64,000 nt of DNA from Marsupella aquatica (Eukaryota; Marchantiophyta). Shown here piece after piece: positions 36,775-45,870 of this stretch; within the stretch, counting starts at the first letter, position 1, and each line of letters begins with the position of its first letter. The stretch lies in assembly GCA_973895155.1 (NCBI GenBank), contig OZ316895.1, forward strand, positions 4,960,001 through 5,024,000, given 5' to 3'. The notes beneath the pieces are model-generated. The model made no database searches, was not told where the DNA came from, and worked only from the letters and a program-made list of their open reading frames with translations. A program made the position numbers and the translations under genes.

Positions 36775-37104
36775 TGTCACACCATTCTGAGTAGTGTAGT
36801 AGTATATCGTGCTATTAGAGTATGTACGTTTGGTATGAGTGCTATTGGAGCCGATAAGGTTCTGTCAGGTTTGTGTGAGAGGGTACTTCTCACTTGTGAG
36901 GCATTGAAAGGTCATCTTTCAATGTTGAGCCTTGGAGAGAGAGGAGCTTGAGTGTGGCTATGGTGGCTGTGAGCTCCGCTTGTGTAACGTGGATTCCTTG
37001 AGTAGTGCAAGGTGCGTTGGCTTGACATACATGTGTGATCGGATCGGTGCGGGATCGATGGGGTATTGTTGACCGAGATCGTTGTGCCGATTGTATGGAG
37101 ATTA
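36775..37104 (+). repeat. element 3 segment A1
   Basis: The 330-bp A half at the 5' end, starting TGTCACACC. It contains the inverted pair CATTGAAAG/CTTTCAATG (36902-36924), whose second arm is complementary to the primer-binding region at 37104-37115. It ends in GAGATTA where the internal region begins. Confidence 0.92.
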
Positions 37105-37115
37105 CATTGAAAGAT
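37104..37115 (+). promoter_or_regulatory. putative self-priming primer-binding site of element 3
   Basis: ACATTGAAAGAT at the A1/internal junction is the complement of ATCTTTCAATGT inside A1 (36914-36925). There is no tRNA-type TGG start. This is the same arrangement as in family 1 with a different sequence, which argues for function. By analogy to Tf1, transcripts may begin near 36914. Confidence 0.65.
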
Positions 37116-37378
37116 CACATTCGAAATCTGTTGTACGGACTGTGCGGACAGAAGTTCGATTGATTGAGTTGTCGACGGTTCGTGGTAGCTCGGATCGTGT
37201 GTTGTTATCGAACAGATTGTTGGTATCTTGACCTGTATCGTTGTTGTCCGATCGGCCTGCTTCCCGATCGATGTACAAATCTGTGATTGGTGACAGGTTT
37301 TGAGTTGGAGGTCGATTGATGATTCGTGGAGGAAAGCGAATGTTGAGTAGATGTTGGACAGTGGAAGTCGATCCGTGA

Positions 37379-37468
37379 GGCTTCAGATCCGATTGCCGGC
37401 TACTGTGAGGCTTCAGATCTGATTGTTGGCTACTGTGGGGCTTCAAATCTGATTGCCGGCTATTGTTG
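37379..37468 (+). repeat. three tandem 30-bp units
   Basis: Units start at 37379, 37409 and 37439, each beginning GGCTTCA(G/A)ATC(C/T)GATTG and ending near GGCTA(C/T)TGT, with few differences. Confidence 0.85.
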
Positions 37469-37702
37469 GACGATGTTGGCAAGGCGCAGGTGAAGCGATG
37501 GCTCTTTTCCTGAAGGAACGGAGCTGCCAATGCCCCGTGCGACGGTATCATCATTTCAGTGAAAGAAACGAGGGTCAAGGGTGTTGAATCAAGCTGCTGC
37601 CAATTCTGTGGAAGGGCTGCGTTTTTCATGAAGGAAATCAACAGTTTTCGGGAGCTTTTCGTGAAGGAAGTAGTCGTTTTTGGGGTTAGGTGTGAGGCGC
37701 AC

Positions 37703-37925
37703 GAGGTCACCCATCCCGAAAGTGCTCACGCGAGGCGACGCGTGAGGTCACCCATCCCGAAAGTGCTCCCAACCGCGAGCGCGAAGTCACCCATTGCGAG
37801 CGCAGGCAGGCGTGAGGTCGAGGTCACCCATCCCGGGGCTATTCCGGGCCGTGAGCGCGAGGGGAGGCACAAGGTCGAGCGCGAGGAGGTCACCCATCCC
37901 GGGGCTATTCCCAGCCGCGAGCGCT
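37703..37925 (+). repeat. cluster of five GTCACCCAT repeats
   Basis: GGTCACCCATCCC occurs near 37705, 37746, 37821 and 37888, with a variant near 37785. The units are 37 to 67 bp apart, in GC-rich sequence with GCGAGCGC between them. Confidence 0.8.
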
Positions 37926-38470
37926 TAACTGGCAAGTTCTCATCCCACCTTGTGTACACACAAGCTTTGACAACTTGTTGTTTAGATTCAAGCGCCAGGG
38001 GGCTTTATACACTTCCCGGTTTGTTTAGAGGCCTATTCTAGGCCAAATCAGAGGCTGTTTGAGGGTTTTTGATACTTCTGAGTCCATCTAGACTCACAGA
38101 TTGAACCAATTTTGCCTTGGTTCTCATCTACAACATTGGAGTGCCATTGTGAAGCCTATTATGAAGGCTCTTCCTTGAACCTTATGCACATTGTCATATT
38201 GATTTGCATTTGCTTTTGTGTGGAGAGTTGAATGGTATCCATTCTTGTTTCTGGATCCTCTTCACACATGTTTCCTGTTTATGCGCCATGTTAGTTTCAT
38301 GTGGGCGCTTGATTCCATAGGAGTGATCCGGGTTTGCAACTGGACATTCTAGTGTGCTGTGTATTTCTCTCTTGGTGATGTTGGAGTGATGCCCAACACA
38401 CCATGGTGAGTGCTTGTGGTGCTGACAGGGATAGATTGCCCTTAGGGTTAGCACATAGATTAGGTTAGGG

Positions 38471-39586
38471 TTGGTCACCACGGATTCTTCTGGTGCTGCT
38501 GGATTACCCGATGGACGACGGACCGGTTTCACTCGGAGTGGGGCACAGTTTCGGCCAGCGGCATTGGTAGCAGTCAGCAGTGCAGCTTCAGACAGTGATT
38601 CTGATGAGGACTCAGTGACCAGTTCTCCTCATCATCAGGTGGTTGCACCTTTGTTGTGGGATATGGACGAGATGTACGGGGCTACAAAGGGCCCACGACG
38701 ATACTCTGGTGCAGTTGGCACAATTGATCTGGATGACTTCATCCAGGAGTTTGATACGTGGTGCGATATGCAGACATTGCGTAATGTCACGTTGTTTACC
38801 CCTTTCATGGCATGGAAGGGATTATTCCAACATTTGGAGGGGCCACCCATGGATGACTACCATGAGTTTCGGAAGGCTCATTTGGTTGAGATTGAGGCAT
38901 GGAGGCAGCATTGGTCACCTAATTACGTGTCCATCACCTATGGCACTAGTGTGGCTGCCCAACCAATTGCCACAGCTGCTGCTTCTTCTAGCAGCACTAG
39001 CCAGAGTGGCACACCATCCACCAGCAGCACTCCAGCAGCATCCACCACTACTCTTGCCGGTGTGATTGTGACAGGAACTAGAGTTGCGCCAGCATTTAAT
39101 CATGTGGTGGAATTCTTTGAGGTACTGAAGCAGAACTATCAGGGTGTGAGAACTGATAAGTTGAAGGGTCTTCAGGAGTTCCAACGCAAGACTGGAGAAA
39201 GCCTACGTGAGGCATACACACGTATGCGCAGATTGATCACTGTCACCAAGGGAGTGACAGAGGCTCAGGCAGTCCAATTTTGGTATGCAATTCTGGACAG
39301 AGAATTGCGACGCAGAGTGAGAGATGTCACTCTGCTTAGGGATGCAGATCCCACATTAGCAGTTGTTTTCACCCTTTCTGAGCGCATTGAGCTCAATATG
39401 GTGAATGAGAAGGTGGTGACTTCCGAATTTTCCAAGGAAGCACCAAAGGCTGCATCTACATCCACACTAGAAGCCTACTGCACGAGAGTCTACCAGCCAG
39501 AGACCTGTGCCCTCTTATGTTGGATAGCAGTCAGGATGTTGGACCTGTGGTGGGGATCATGCACAGAGATATTGTCCAGATCATAG
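38471..39586 (+). CDS. element 3 gag (capsid region)
   Basis: An open frame of 371 codons that opens with TTG; the first in-frame ATG is about 64 codons in, so the true start is uncertain and may have been lost. It has an acidic Ser-rich N-terminus and a capsid-like helical region (DDFIQEFDTW, EFQRKTGESLREAYTRMRRL). The last 40 or so codons (after about 39466) look like a wrong frame. The CCHC knuckles that should follow lie in the +1 frame, so a one-base insertion, or a +1 frameshift near CTAGAAG (39467-39473), separates gag from what follows. Confidence 0.7.
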   Translation: MVTTDSSGAAGLPDGRRTGFTRSGAQFRPAALVAVSSAASDSDSDEDSVTSSPHHQVVAPLLWDMDEMYGATKGPRRYSGAVGTIDLDDFIQEFDTWCDMQTLRNVTLFTPFMAWKGLFQHLEGPPMDDYHEFRKAHLVEIEAWRQHWSPNYVSITYGTSVAAQPIATAAASSSSTSQSGTPSTSSTPAASTTTLAGVIVTGTRVAPAFNHVVEFFEVLKQNYQGVRTDKLKGLQEFQRKTGESLREAYTRMRRLITVTKGVTEAQAVQFWYAILDRELRRRVRDVTLLRDADPTLAVVFTLSERIELNMVNEKVVTSEFSKEAPKAASTSTLEAYCTRVYQPETCALLCWIAVRMLDLWWGSCTEILSRS

Positions 39587-42431
39587 AGGATCAGGGGGAG
39601 CATCAGCGCCTGATCAGCGACAGTGTGATCACTGTGGAGCTCCTGGACACACCAAGGATAGGTGTTTCTCACTCCACCCTGAGTTACGGAGAGGAGGATC
39701 CCGTACACATGATCAGGGAAGAGGAGGAGGAGGTAGAGGTGGTGGACGTGGTCGTGGCATGCCACATGCAGGGAGACAGGGAGGTGACGCTACCCCTACT
39801 GTAACCATAGATCCAAAGGATGCTAAGATTGCTCAATTGGAGCAACAACTAGCTGCCATGGCTAGTTCCCAGGTGAGACCTAATTCTGGTGATGGGGCAT
39901 CTACATCCTATGGACCTTCCACATCCCATGGTCCTTCCACATCTTATGGAGCTGATGGAGACCTTGCCACCATGGGATTCATGTATGGCACTGCACATAT
40001 TGATGCATCAGCAGCTTTGACACGTGGGGCAGCCAAAGCTCTTGAGCCCCGAGGAGCAGTAGTGGAGTTAGATCCACAAAGGGGGGATGCACGTCGGCAG
40101 ACAAAGCTTCCTCAGTCTTTTACATTGTCAGAGACAGTTCAGACTGCCTCTATGAACCCGGTTCGGACAAACCCTGATGTGGGTAAGTTGGCAAAATCAG
40201 GTAGTGATGCAGCAGGGATGACAGGTACCTTGCTGGGGGCGGCTACTGCCATAGTACGCACCCCATTATTTTCAGCGACAGACATGCTGAACTTGGGAGT
40301 TGGTCCTGCAGAAGTGTTCAGATTGGCAGCTACACTCTGTGAGGACACTCCAGTGGTTGCTTCCCATGCAGAAGCAATTTGCAGTGTTGATGCAGTGAAG
40401 ACCATGCCACCTATTGCTACTAGTGAGACATGGCATGCAGCAACAACGAGGTTGGTGGATTTACCAGCACGCCCTGCATTTGAGAGGACTAGGTTTAAAC
40501 CTAGTGTTGTGTCATTGGATAATCGGAGTGGTATCTTCCGATTAGTTGGGCCTTCTGGAGCAGTATACCAGCTAGAGAGAGTGTTATTGGATACTGGTGC
40601 TCAGCCCTTGATGTTGGGGAAGTCTGCCATACGTGGATTGGGATTGCGTCCAGAGGATTTGGAGGATTGTCCCTTTCCCATTCAGACTTCATTGGGGGGA
40701 CCTACACCTACACAGCATATCACCAGGAGACCACTTGATTTGAGGATTCAGGAAGGTCATACCACAGATAGCTCACAGATACAGGCGCGAGCTATTCTGA
40801 CTAAGGCAGAGTCATATGATGTGTTGGTGGGATGTACAGTGCTCTACCCCATGGGATTTATTCTTGATTTTTGGGAGGAATCAGTGTCATATAGACCTGA
40901 TTGGCAGTCAGGAGATGCTCGATTGAGCAAATTGCCAGTGAGATTTAGTGGACCTATGGGAGGCCCTAAATCCACACCATTGTCTTTGGCAGCATTCAGT
41001 GGTGTAATTGCTGGACCTGATGATTTGATTGAGGGTAATACGCATGCAGCCGATGTTCCACCATTGGAGGAGTCTCATGAGGAGCACATCATGCGAGGAT
41101 TACCTGTTGGCAATGTTGTGCCACCAGTGTGGGGCACTGCACAAGCCTTGCCACAGGCAACAGCACGATTGGTACATGATGCATGGCGTCATGCTTTTAC
41201 ACCACAGTCAGGAGCAGAGCAGTCTCTTGCAGATGGACCTGTGACTCTTTCACCATTGGATACCACTCCTATTGCTTGGCAGTATCCACCGGAGGGTATT
41301 TGTTGGTTGGATCTTTTTGGTGGGATTAGCACTGGATTGGCTGCTATTCTTCAGGCAGGAATTCCTGTGCGTCGTTATTTGTATGTGGAGACAGATGAGA
41401 CAACACGGAGGGTCTCATTACGACATGTGGCTATGTTGGTGGATAGATATCCACAGTTGCTGCCAGTGGATGCTGTTCGTGGTTATCAGCATGCACTACC
41501 TGCTGATATTTCATTGTTGGGGGCGGATCATCTACATCGTGTTGGCCCCATTGATTTGGTGATTGCTGGTTGGCCATGTCAGGGCCAATCTAGAGCTGGC
41601 ATTGGGCATGGACTTCATGATCCATGCTCTGCATTGTTTTGGGAGATGTTACGGGTGTTGCGTCACCTCCAGCTACATCAGACACAGTCTCCAGCATACA
41701 TTTTGGAGAATGTGCCATTGTTAGGTGATGATCGTAGTCGGATTGTTGCCAGTGTTCACCAGGTGAGGTCTTGGATTGGACCTGCTGTGTTATTGGATGC
41801 TGCATGTGTGGGTTCTCGTGCACATCGTCCACGCTTGTGGTGGACTAATTTGATCCCATGTGAGGTGCTGAAGCGTGCATTTGACAGCATTCCACGCTCA
41901 CCAACCTTAGTGGTGGATAATATTTTGGATCCAGGGCGTCGTGCACAGGGTGTGACCCAACCTGATAGACCTCCATTGGCAATGGTCAATGCAGTTGGGT
42001 GCCCACGTTGTGCATTACCCACTCTTGTTAGCCACTCTACTTCATATGCATTCAGAGCAGGTGGCCCTGGACTTGTATGGGACACAGCTCTCCAGCAGTT
42101 AGTGGAGCCTACTGCTGATGAGAGAGAGCGTGCTATGGGATTTTTGACTGGCACCACTGCAGTTGCCTCTGTGTCAGAGGGTTTGCGGCGCCAGGTTCTT
42201 GGTCAAGCAATGGATTTGAATTGTTTGACTTGGATTATTAGCTTGGGAGTAGCTGAACAGTTGCGGATGCGCTCTGCTGGAATTACTGATTGTCCCTTGG
42301 TGAGCTTGCGGTCCACTGAGACAGTATTCACCACAGCTGGGGGCGAGCAGACAGTCCATGGACCTATGACAGGATTGGCGGCTGGACAGACTGTTGAGCA
42401 GGAAGGGACTACTCAATCTACTACTAAATAG
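39528..42431 (+). CDS. element 3 knuckles, protease and DNMT3-like cytosine methyltransferase
   Basis: Follows an in-frame TAG (39525-39527). It starts with two zinc knuckles (CWTCGGDHAQRYC and CDHCGAPGHTKDRC), then an Arg/Gly-rich stretch and a coiled linker. Counting from the Met at 39759, protease LDTGA lies at about residue 277. The methyltransferase has motif I DLFGGISTG (about 518), motif IV GWPCQGQS with catalytic Cys607, motif VI ILENVP (650), motif VIII HRPRLWWTNL and the C-terminal ERAMGF...RRQVLGQAMDLN. All key residues for a C5-cytosine methyltransferase are present, and order and spacing fit DNMT3. The likely role is methylation of CG in cDNA or genomic DNA. It ends at TAG 42429-42431, in a readthrough context. 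Confidence 0.88.
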   Translation, partial: QSGCWTCGGDHAQRYCPDHRGSGGASAPDQRQCDHCGAPGHTKDRCFSLHPELRRGGSRTHDQGRGGGGRGGGRGRGMPHAGRQGGDATPTVTIDPKDAKIAQLEQQLAAMASSQVRPNSGDGASTSYGPSTSHGPSTSYGADGDLATMGFMYGTAHIDASAALTRGAAKALEPRGAVVELDPQRGDARRQTKLPQSFTLSETVQTASMNPVRTNPDVGKLAKSGSDAAGMTGTLLGAATAIVRTPLFSATDMLNLGVGPAEVFRLAATLCEDTPVVASHAEAICSVDAVKTMPPIATSETWHAATTRLVDLPARPAFERTRFKPSVVSLDNRSGIFRLVGPSGAVYQLERVLLDTGAQPLMLGKSAIRGLGLRPEDLEDCPFPIQTSLGGPTPTQHITRRPLDLRIQEGHTTDSSQIQARAILTKAESYDVLVGCTVLYPMGFILDFWEESVSYRPDWQSGDARLSKLPVRFSGPMGGPKSTPLSLAAFSGVIAGPDDLIEGNTHAADVPPLEESHEEHIMRGLPVGNVVPPVWGTAQALPQATARLVHDAWRHAFTPQSGAEQSLADGPVTLSPLDTTPIAWQYPPEGICWLDLFGGISTGLAAILQAGIPVRRYLYVETDETTRRVSLRHVAMLVDRYPQLLPVDAVRGYQHALPADISLLGADHLHRVGPIDLVIAGWPCQGQSRAGIGHGLHDPCSALFWEMLRVLRHLQLHQTQSPAYILENVPLLGDDRSRIVASVHQVRSWIGPAVLLDAACVGSRAHRPRLWWTNLIPCEVLKRAFDSIPRSPTLVVDNILDPGRRAQGVTQPDRPPLAMVNAVGCPRCALPTLVSHSTSYAFRAGGPGLVWDTALQQLVEPTADERERAMGFLTGTTAVASVSEGLRRQVLGQAMDLNCLTWIISLGVAEQLRMRSAGITDCPLVSLRSTETVFTTAGGEQTVHGPMTGLAAGQTVEQEGTTQSTTK

Positions 42432-42992
42432 CAATCATCGGCTATCTCTTCTACCCTACAAAGAGATATTAGGGATTTGGTGGAGAGTTGGGAACCACAG
42501 CTTGGCCCTAAGTTAACAGGGGAGGAGAGACGTTGCATGCATCGATTCCTGAAGAGTTATTGGAATTGTTTTGCATTCAGCATGAAGGATTTGGGGACAT
42601 TGAAGGGCCCTGGTATTCAGATTGAATTGGCTAGTGATGCGCCAATCTTTCATAGACCATACCGTTATAGTGACATGGAGAGAGCTCTGATTCAAAGCAG
42701 AACTCAAGATTTGTTGGAGGCTGGATTGGTGGAGATTTCATATGGGGAGTATGCATCTGCCACAGTGATGCTAGCCAAGAAGGATGTGCAAGGCAATTAC
42801 ACAGATAGGCGCATGTGTGGTGATTATAGACCTATTAATCGCCAGACAAAATCTGATCGATATGCCATGCCCACACCTGAGGAGATCTTTGATGCTGTGG
42901 GGCATGCAAAGGTTTTCAGTTCATTGGATCTGAGGGCAGGATACCATCAGCTTCCAATTAGGCATGCTGACAGGTCCAAGACAGCATTCTAG
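42432..42992 (+). CDS. element 3 RT, N-terminal part
   Basis: Continues in the same frame after TAG 42429-42431. It holds the connecting segment (NCFAFSMKDLGT), RT palm start (ATVMLAKKD, RRMCGDYRPINR) and FSSLDLRAGYHQ with the first catalytic Asp. It is ended by TAG 42990-42992, just before the segment that leads to PFGLKNAP. This third TAG is followed by GGG ATT, not a readthrough context, and probably arose by TGG to TAG. Confidence 0.85.
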   Translation, partial: QSSAISSTLQRDIRDLVESWEPQLGPKLTGEERRCMHRFLKSYWNCFAFSMKDLGTLKGPGIQIELASDAPIFHRPYRYSDMERALIQSRTQDLLEAGLVEISYGEYASATVMLAKKDVQGNYTDRRMCGDYRPINRQTKSDRYAMPTPEEIFDAVGHAKVFSSLDLRAGYHQLPIRHADRSKTAF

Positions 42993-45557
42993 GGGATTGA
43001 TTCTTATGGCAAAGATCGTTTGTATCAATGGTTATTCTTACCATTTGGGTTGAAGAATGCACCAGTTGAGTTCCAGAGAGTCATGGATCAAATCATTGCA
43101 GGTTTGGATTTTGTTAGATGTTATATTGATGATATTTTGGTCTATTCTTCTACTGTGGAAGAACATCAGCAGCACTTGCAGACTGTGTTGGAGAGATTGA
43201 GAGCACATGGGTTGAAGCTCCATCCTAGCAAGTGTAAGTTCTTCCAAGACCAGATTGAGTATTTGGGCCACACCATATACCCAGGGGGATTGGGTGTACA
43301 GCAGACTAAAGTGGAGGCCATTACACAGATTCCTTGTCCTACTGATGTGAGTAGAGTTCGTGCATTCTTGGGATTGGCGAGCTACTACAGGAGGTATGTT
43401 AAAGGATTTAGCCAGCTTACTAAACCTTTGACCATACTCACTAAGTTGGATCAGGAATGGATTTGGGGTGATGACCAGGAGCATGCCTTTCAGGAGTTGA
43501 AGCAAAGGTTGGCATCATCCCCTATTTTGAGAAGACCCATTTCAGGCAGACCATTTCAGCTACACACTGATTGGAGTGGAGTAGGACTTGGAGCAGTGCT
43601 GACTCAGAAGGATGATGAGGAGAATGAGTTTGTTGTGGCTTATGCCAGTAGATCAAACAATTCAGCAGAGGCTAAGTATAGCTCTTATGAGGGAGAGTGT
43701 TTGGCAGTAGTGTGGGCTGTTGCACACTTTCGTTGCTACTTGTTTGGTAACCCCTTCACCTTGATCACTGATCATCAGCCTCTTAAGTGGTTAATGGAGT
43801 CTGACAAGCTTACAGGGAAGCTTGCACGATGGGCATTGTTGTTACAGGAGTATGATTTCCAGGTGGTGCATAGGCCTGGAAAAGTGAACTTGGATGCAGA
43901 TGGATTAAGCCGCAATCCATGTACCAGTCAGCAGGATGAGACTGGAGCCAGATGGCATGATGAGTCAGATAAGGAGATGGTGCCAGGATGGCATGCATCT
44001 GCCTTTCTTTGTTGGGTGCCAGCATACAGTGGATCTATGGACTCTACTTCATTGGATGGAGTGGGTGATGAGTCTTCAGATGTGGATGTTGGTGAGGTAA
44101 CTTCTGGACAACAAGATATTCACAATGATGTGAGAGTGTTGGAATATCTGCGCAATAGTTCTATTGTTGGCAGTGTTGATGCCAAGGAACGTGACAGGGT
44201 TCTACAGAGAGCCAAGAGGTTTCGATGGGAGGGAAACCATCTTTTGAGAGTACTGCATGATGGTAGGATGTTGGTGGTACCAAAACCATCACAACGAGTA
44301 CATTTGGTGCGACATGCGCACGAGGAGTTGGGTCACTTTGGTGTGAAGCGCACTTACAGCTTGCTGCAGACGCAGTATTGGTGGCGTGGTATGCACACTC
44401 ATGTCCAACAGTTGATAGCTAAGTGTGTGGTATGTGACAGAGTGAGAGCATCATTTAATGCTCCCACTCCCCAGTTGCACCCGTTATCGATCATGGGTTT
44501 GGGATATCGTTGGAGTTTGGATTTTGCTGGTCCATTACCTCTTACCCAACGTCATAATCGGTATGTTTTGGTCATGGTGGAGCACTTCTCCAAGTGGATT
44601 GAGCTAGTGGCGTTGCCAGATAAAGCCAGTGGAGGAGTTGCTGCTACATTTTTGGATCGTGTACTCAGTCATTTTGGAGCACCAGCTGAGGTGTTGACTG
44701 ATCAGGGAACTGAGTTCCGTGGAGAGTTTGAGAGTTTGTGTGAACAAGCTCTGATTGATCATCGCACTACCTCTTGTGATCATCCTGAGGCAGATGGATT
44801 AGCTGAGAGAGTTGTGCAAACTGTGAAGAGAGGATTGCGTAAGTATGGCTTGCAGGTTGGTCATCTGGGAGATTGGGATCTCCAACTACCTTGGTTAGCT
44901 ATGGGCTACCGTTTCAGTCGGCAAGCATCACTTGCATCCTTCTCACCCTACTTTTTGCTCTATGGTAGAGAGCCAGATTTGCCAGCAGCTATTCGTCGTC
45001 ATGCTGCACTAGTTGTGAACTTGGATGATCCTGATGTTTGGGTCAAGGTGTGTTCAGAGAGAGCACGGGTATTTCAGAGAGTGATGCCCATGGCTTTTGA
45101 CAACCTTGCCATTGCCCAACATCGTGATACTTTGAGGTATGCCACTATTCGTGGAGGAGGTTACCGTGCAAGCATTCGACGATTTCATCCTGGTGATTAT
45201 GTTTATTTGCAGCAGACAGCACCCACGACACTTGATGTGACCGCAGGCCGGATAATCTTACGTGTGCGTGAAGTGTTGCCTTCTGGTGTCCTGATGTTGG
45301 AGGGACGCGATGGTATGGTTTGGAAGGATCATGTGCGCAACTGTGCACCATGTCACCTTCCCAACATTGATGGTACAGTAGATCCAAGCTTGGCACATGT
45401 TCGTGCTGGCTTGAAATGTATGTTGTGTGGATCTGCTCAGGGAGCAGCTACTATGTTGATTTGTGATAAGTGTTCTAGAGGATGGCACATGTCATGTTTG
45501 ACACCACCATTGCAGGTGATTCCTAGTGGATCATGGTTGTGTCCTCAGTGTCGGTGA
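42993..45557 (+). CDS. element 3 RT, RNase H, integrase, PHD finger
   Basis: Open to the natural stop at 45555-45557. RT continues with FGLKNAP and YIDD (about 43122-43133). RNase H has TDWSG, E and TDHQPLKW. The integrase has the zinc finger HEELGHFG...CVVCDR (about 44317-44440), core DFAG (about 44521), TDQGTEF (about 44698) and a PEADGLAER glutamate (about 44787). The C-terminal part ends in a PHD finger (about 45412-45554) with CMLC, CDKC, WHMSC and CPQC, a complete C4HC3 set. PHD fingers read histone H3 tails, so the domain may steer integration to chosen chromatin; that is inference. Confidence 0.9.
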   Translation, partial: GIDSYGKDRLYQWLFLPFGLKNAPVEFQRVMDQIIAGLDFVRCYIDDILVYSSTVEEHQQHLQTVLERLRAHGLKLHPSKCKFFQDQIEYLGHTIYPGGLGVQQTKVEAITQIPCPTDVSRVRAFLGLASYYRRYVKGFSQLTKPLTILTKLDQEWIWGDDQEHAFQELKQRLASSPILRRPISGRPFQLHTDWSGVGLGAVLTQKDDEENEFVVAYASRSNNSAEAKYSSYEGECLAVVWAVAHFRCYLFGNPFTLITDHQPLKWLMESDKLTGKLARWALLLQEYDFQVVHRPGKVNLDADGLSRNPCTSQQDETGARWHDESDKEMVPGWHASAFLCWVPAYSGSMDSTSLDGVGDESSDVDVGEVTSGQQDIHNDVRVLEYLRNSSIVGSVDAKERDRVLQRAKRFRWEGNHLLRVLHDGRMLVVPKPSQRVHLVRHAHEELGHFGVKRTYSLLQTQYWWRGMHTHVQQLIAKCVVCDRVRASFNAPTPQLHPLSIMGLGYRWSLDFAGPLPLTQRHNRYVLVMVEHFSKWIELVALPDKASGGVAATFLDRVLSHFGAPAEVLTDQGTEFRGEFESLCEQALIDHRTTSCDHPEADGLAERVVQTVKRGLRKYGLQVGHLGDWDLQLPWLAMGYRFSRQASLASFSPYFLLYGREPDLPAAIRRHAALVVNLDDPDVWVKVCSERARVFQRVMPMAFDNLAIAQHRDTLRYATIRGGGYRASIRRFHPGDYVYLQQTAPTTLDVTAGRIILRVREVLPSGVLMLEGRDGMVWKDHVRNCAPCHLPNIDGTVDPSLAHVRAGLKCMLCGSAQGAATMLICDKCSRGWHMSCLTPPLQVIPSGSWLCPQCR

Positions 45558-45721
45558 AGCCGACTAGTTATCATTTGTGTTCTCTTGGCAGATATGGATT
45601 GCAGGTAGGTGATCGATGGGGCTCACTTGCACCCGGCCTCCTGATCTTCACACCTAAAAAGGTGTATATCAACCTTGTAGAACTCATGGCTAGCTAGAGT
45701 TAGAGGACCTTACTCCCAGCT

Positions 45722-45731
45722 AGGGGGGCGA
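45722..45731 (+). promoter_or_regulatory. polypurine tract of element 3
   Basis: AGGGGGGCGA immediately before B1. It places the reverse-transcribed U3 start at the first base of B (TTGTGGG), not at TGTC. Confidence 0.7.
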
Positions 45732-45868
45732 TTGTGGGTTTTGGACATGTGTGGACATGAGTTCCACTTGTATTCCATTCTCTTGTATTTGTGATGTGGC
45801 AGTGTGACTATGTCTGGATGTATGTGACAAGCGATGTATGTTGTGTAGCGATATGTATGCGCACGACA
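45732..45868 (+). repeat. element 3 segment B1
   Basis: The 137-bp B half, identical to B2. It ends GACA and is joined through GC (45869-45870) to TGTC of A2. Confidence 0.92.
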
Positions 45869-45870
45869 GC

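Larger units (their letters stand above)
37116..38470 (+). other. element 3 untranslated leader with repeats
   Basis: About 1.35 kb without a convincing protein. It holds a triple 30-bp tandem repeat (37379-37468) and a cluster of five GTCACCCAT-type repeats (37703-37925). Confidence 0.65.

Noticed and set aside
37703-37925. CRISPR-like array
   Set aside because: The repeats are short, irregularly spaced and inside a retroelement leader of a eukaryotic genome; no cas genes are present.
42990-42992. Third TAG in element 3 as a programmed stop
   Set aside because: It is followed by GGG ATT, not CAR-YYA, and lies inside the RT domain where family 1 has a sense codon. A nonsense mutation is simpler.
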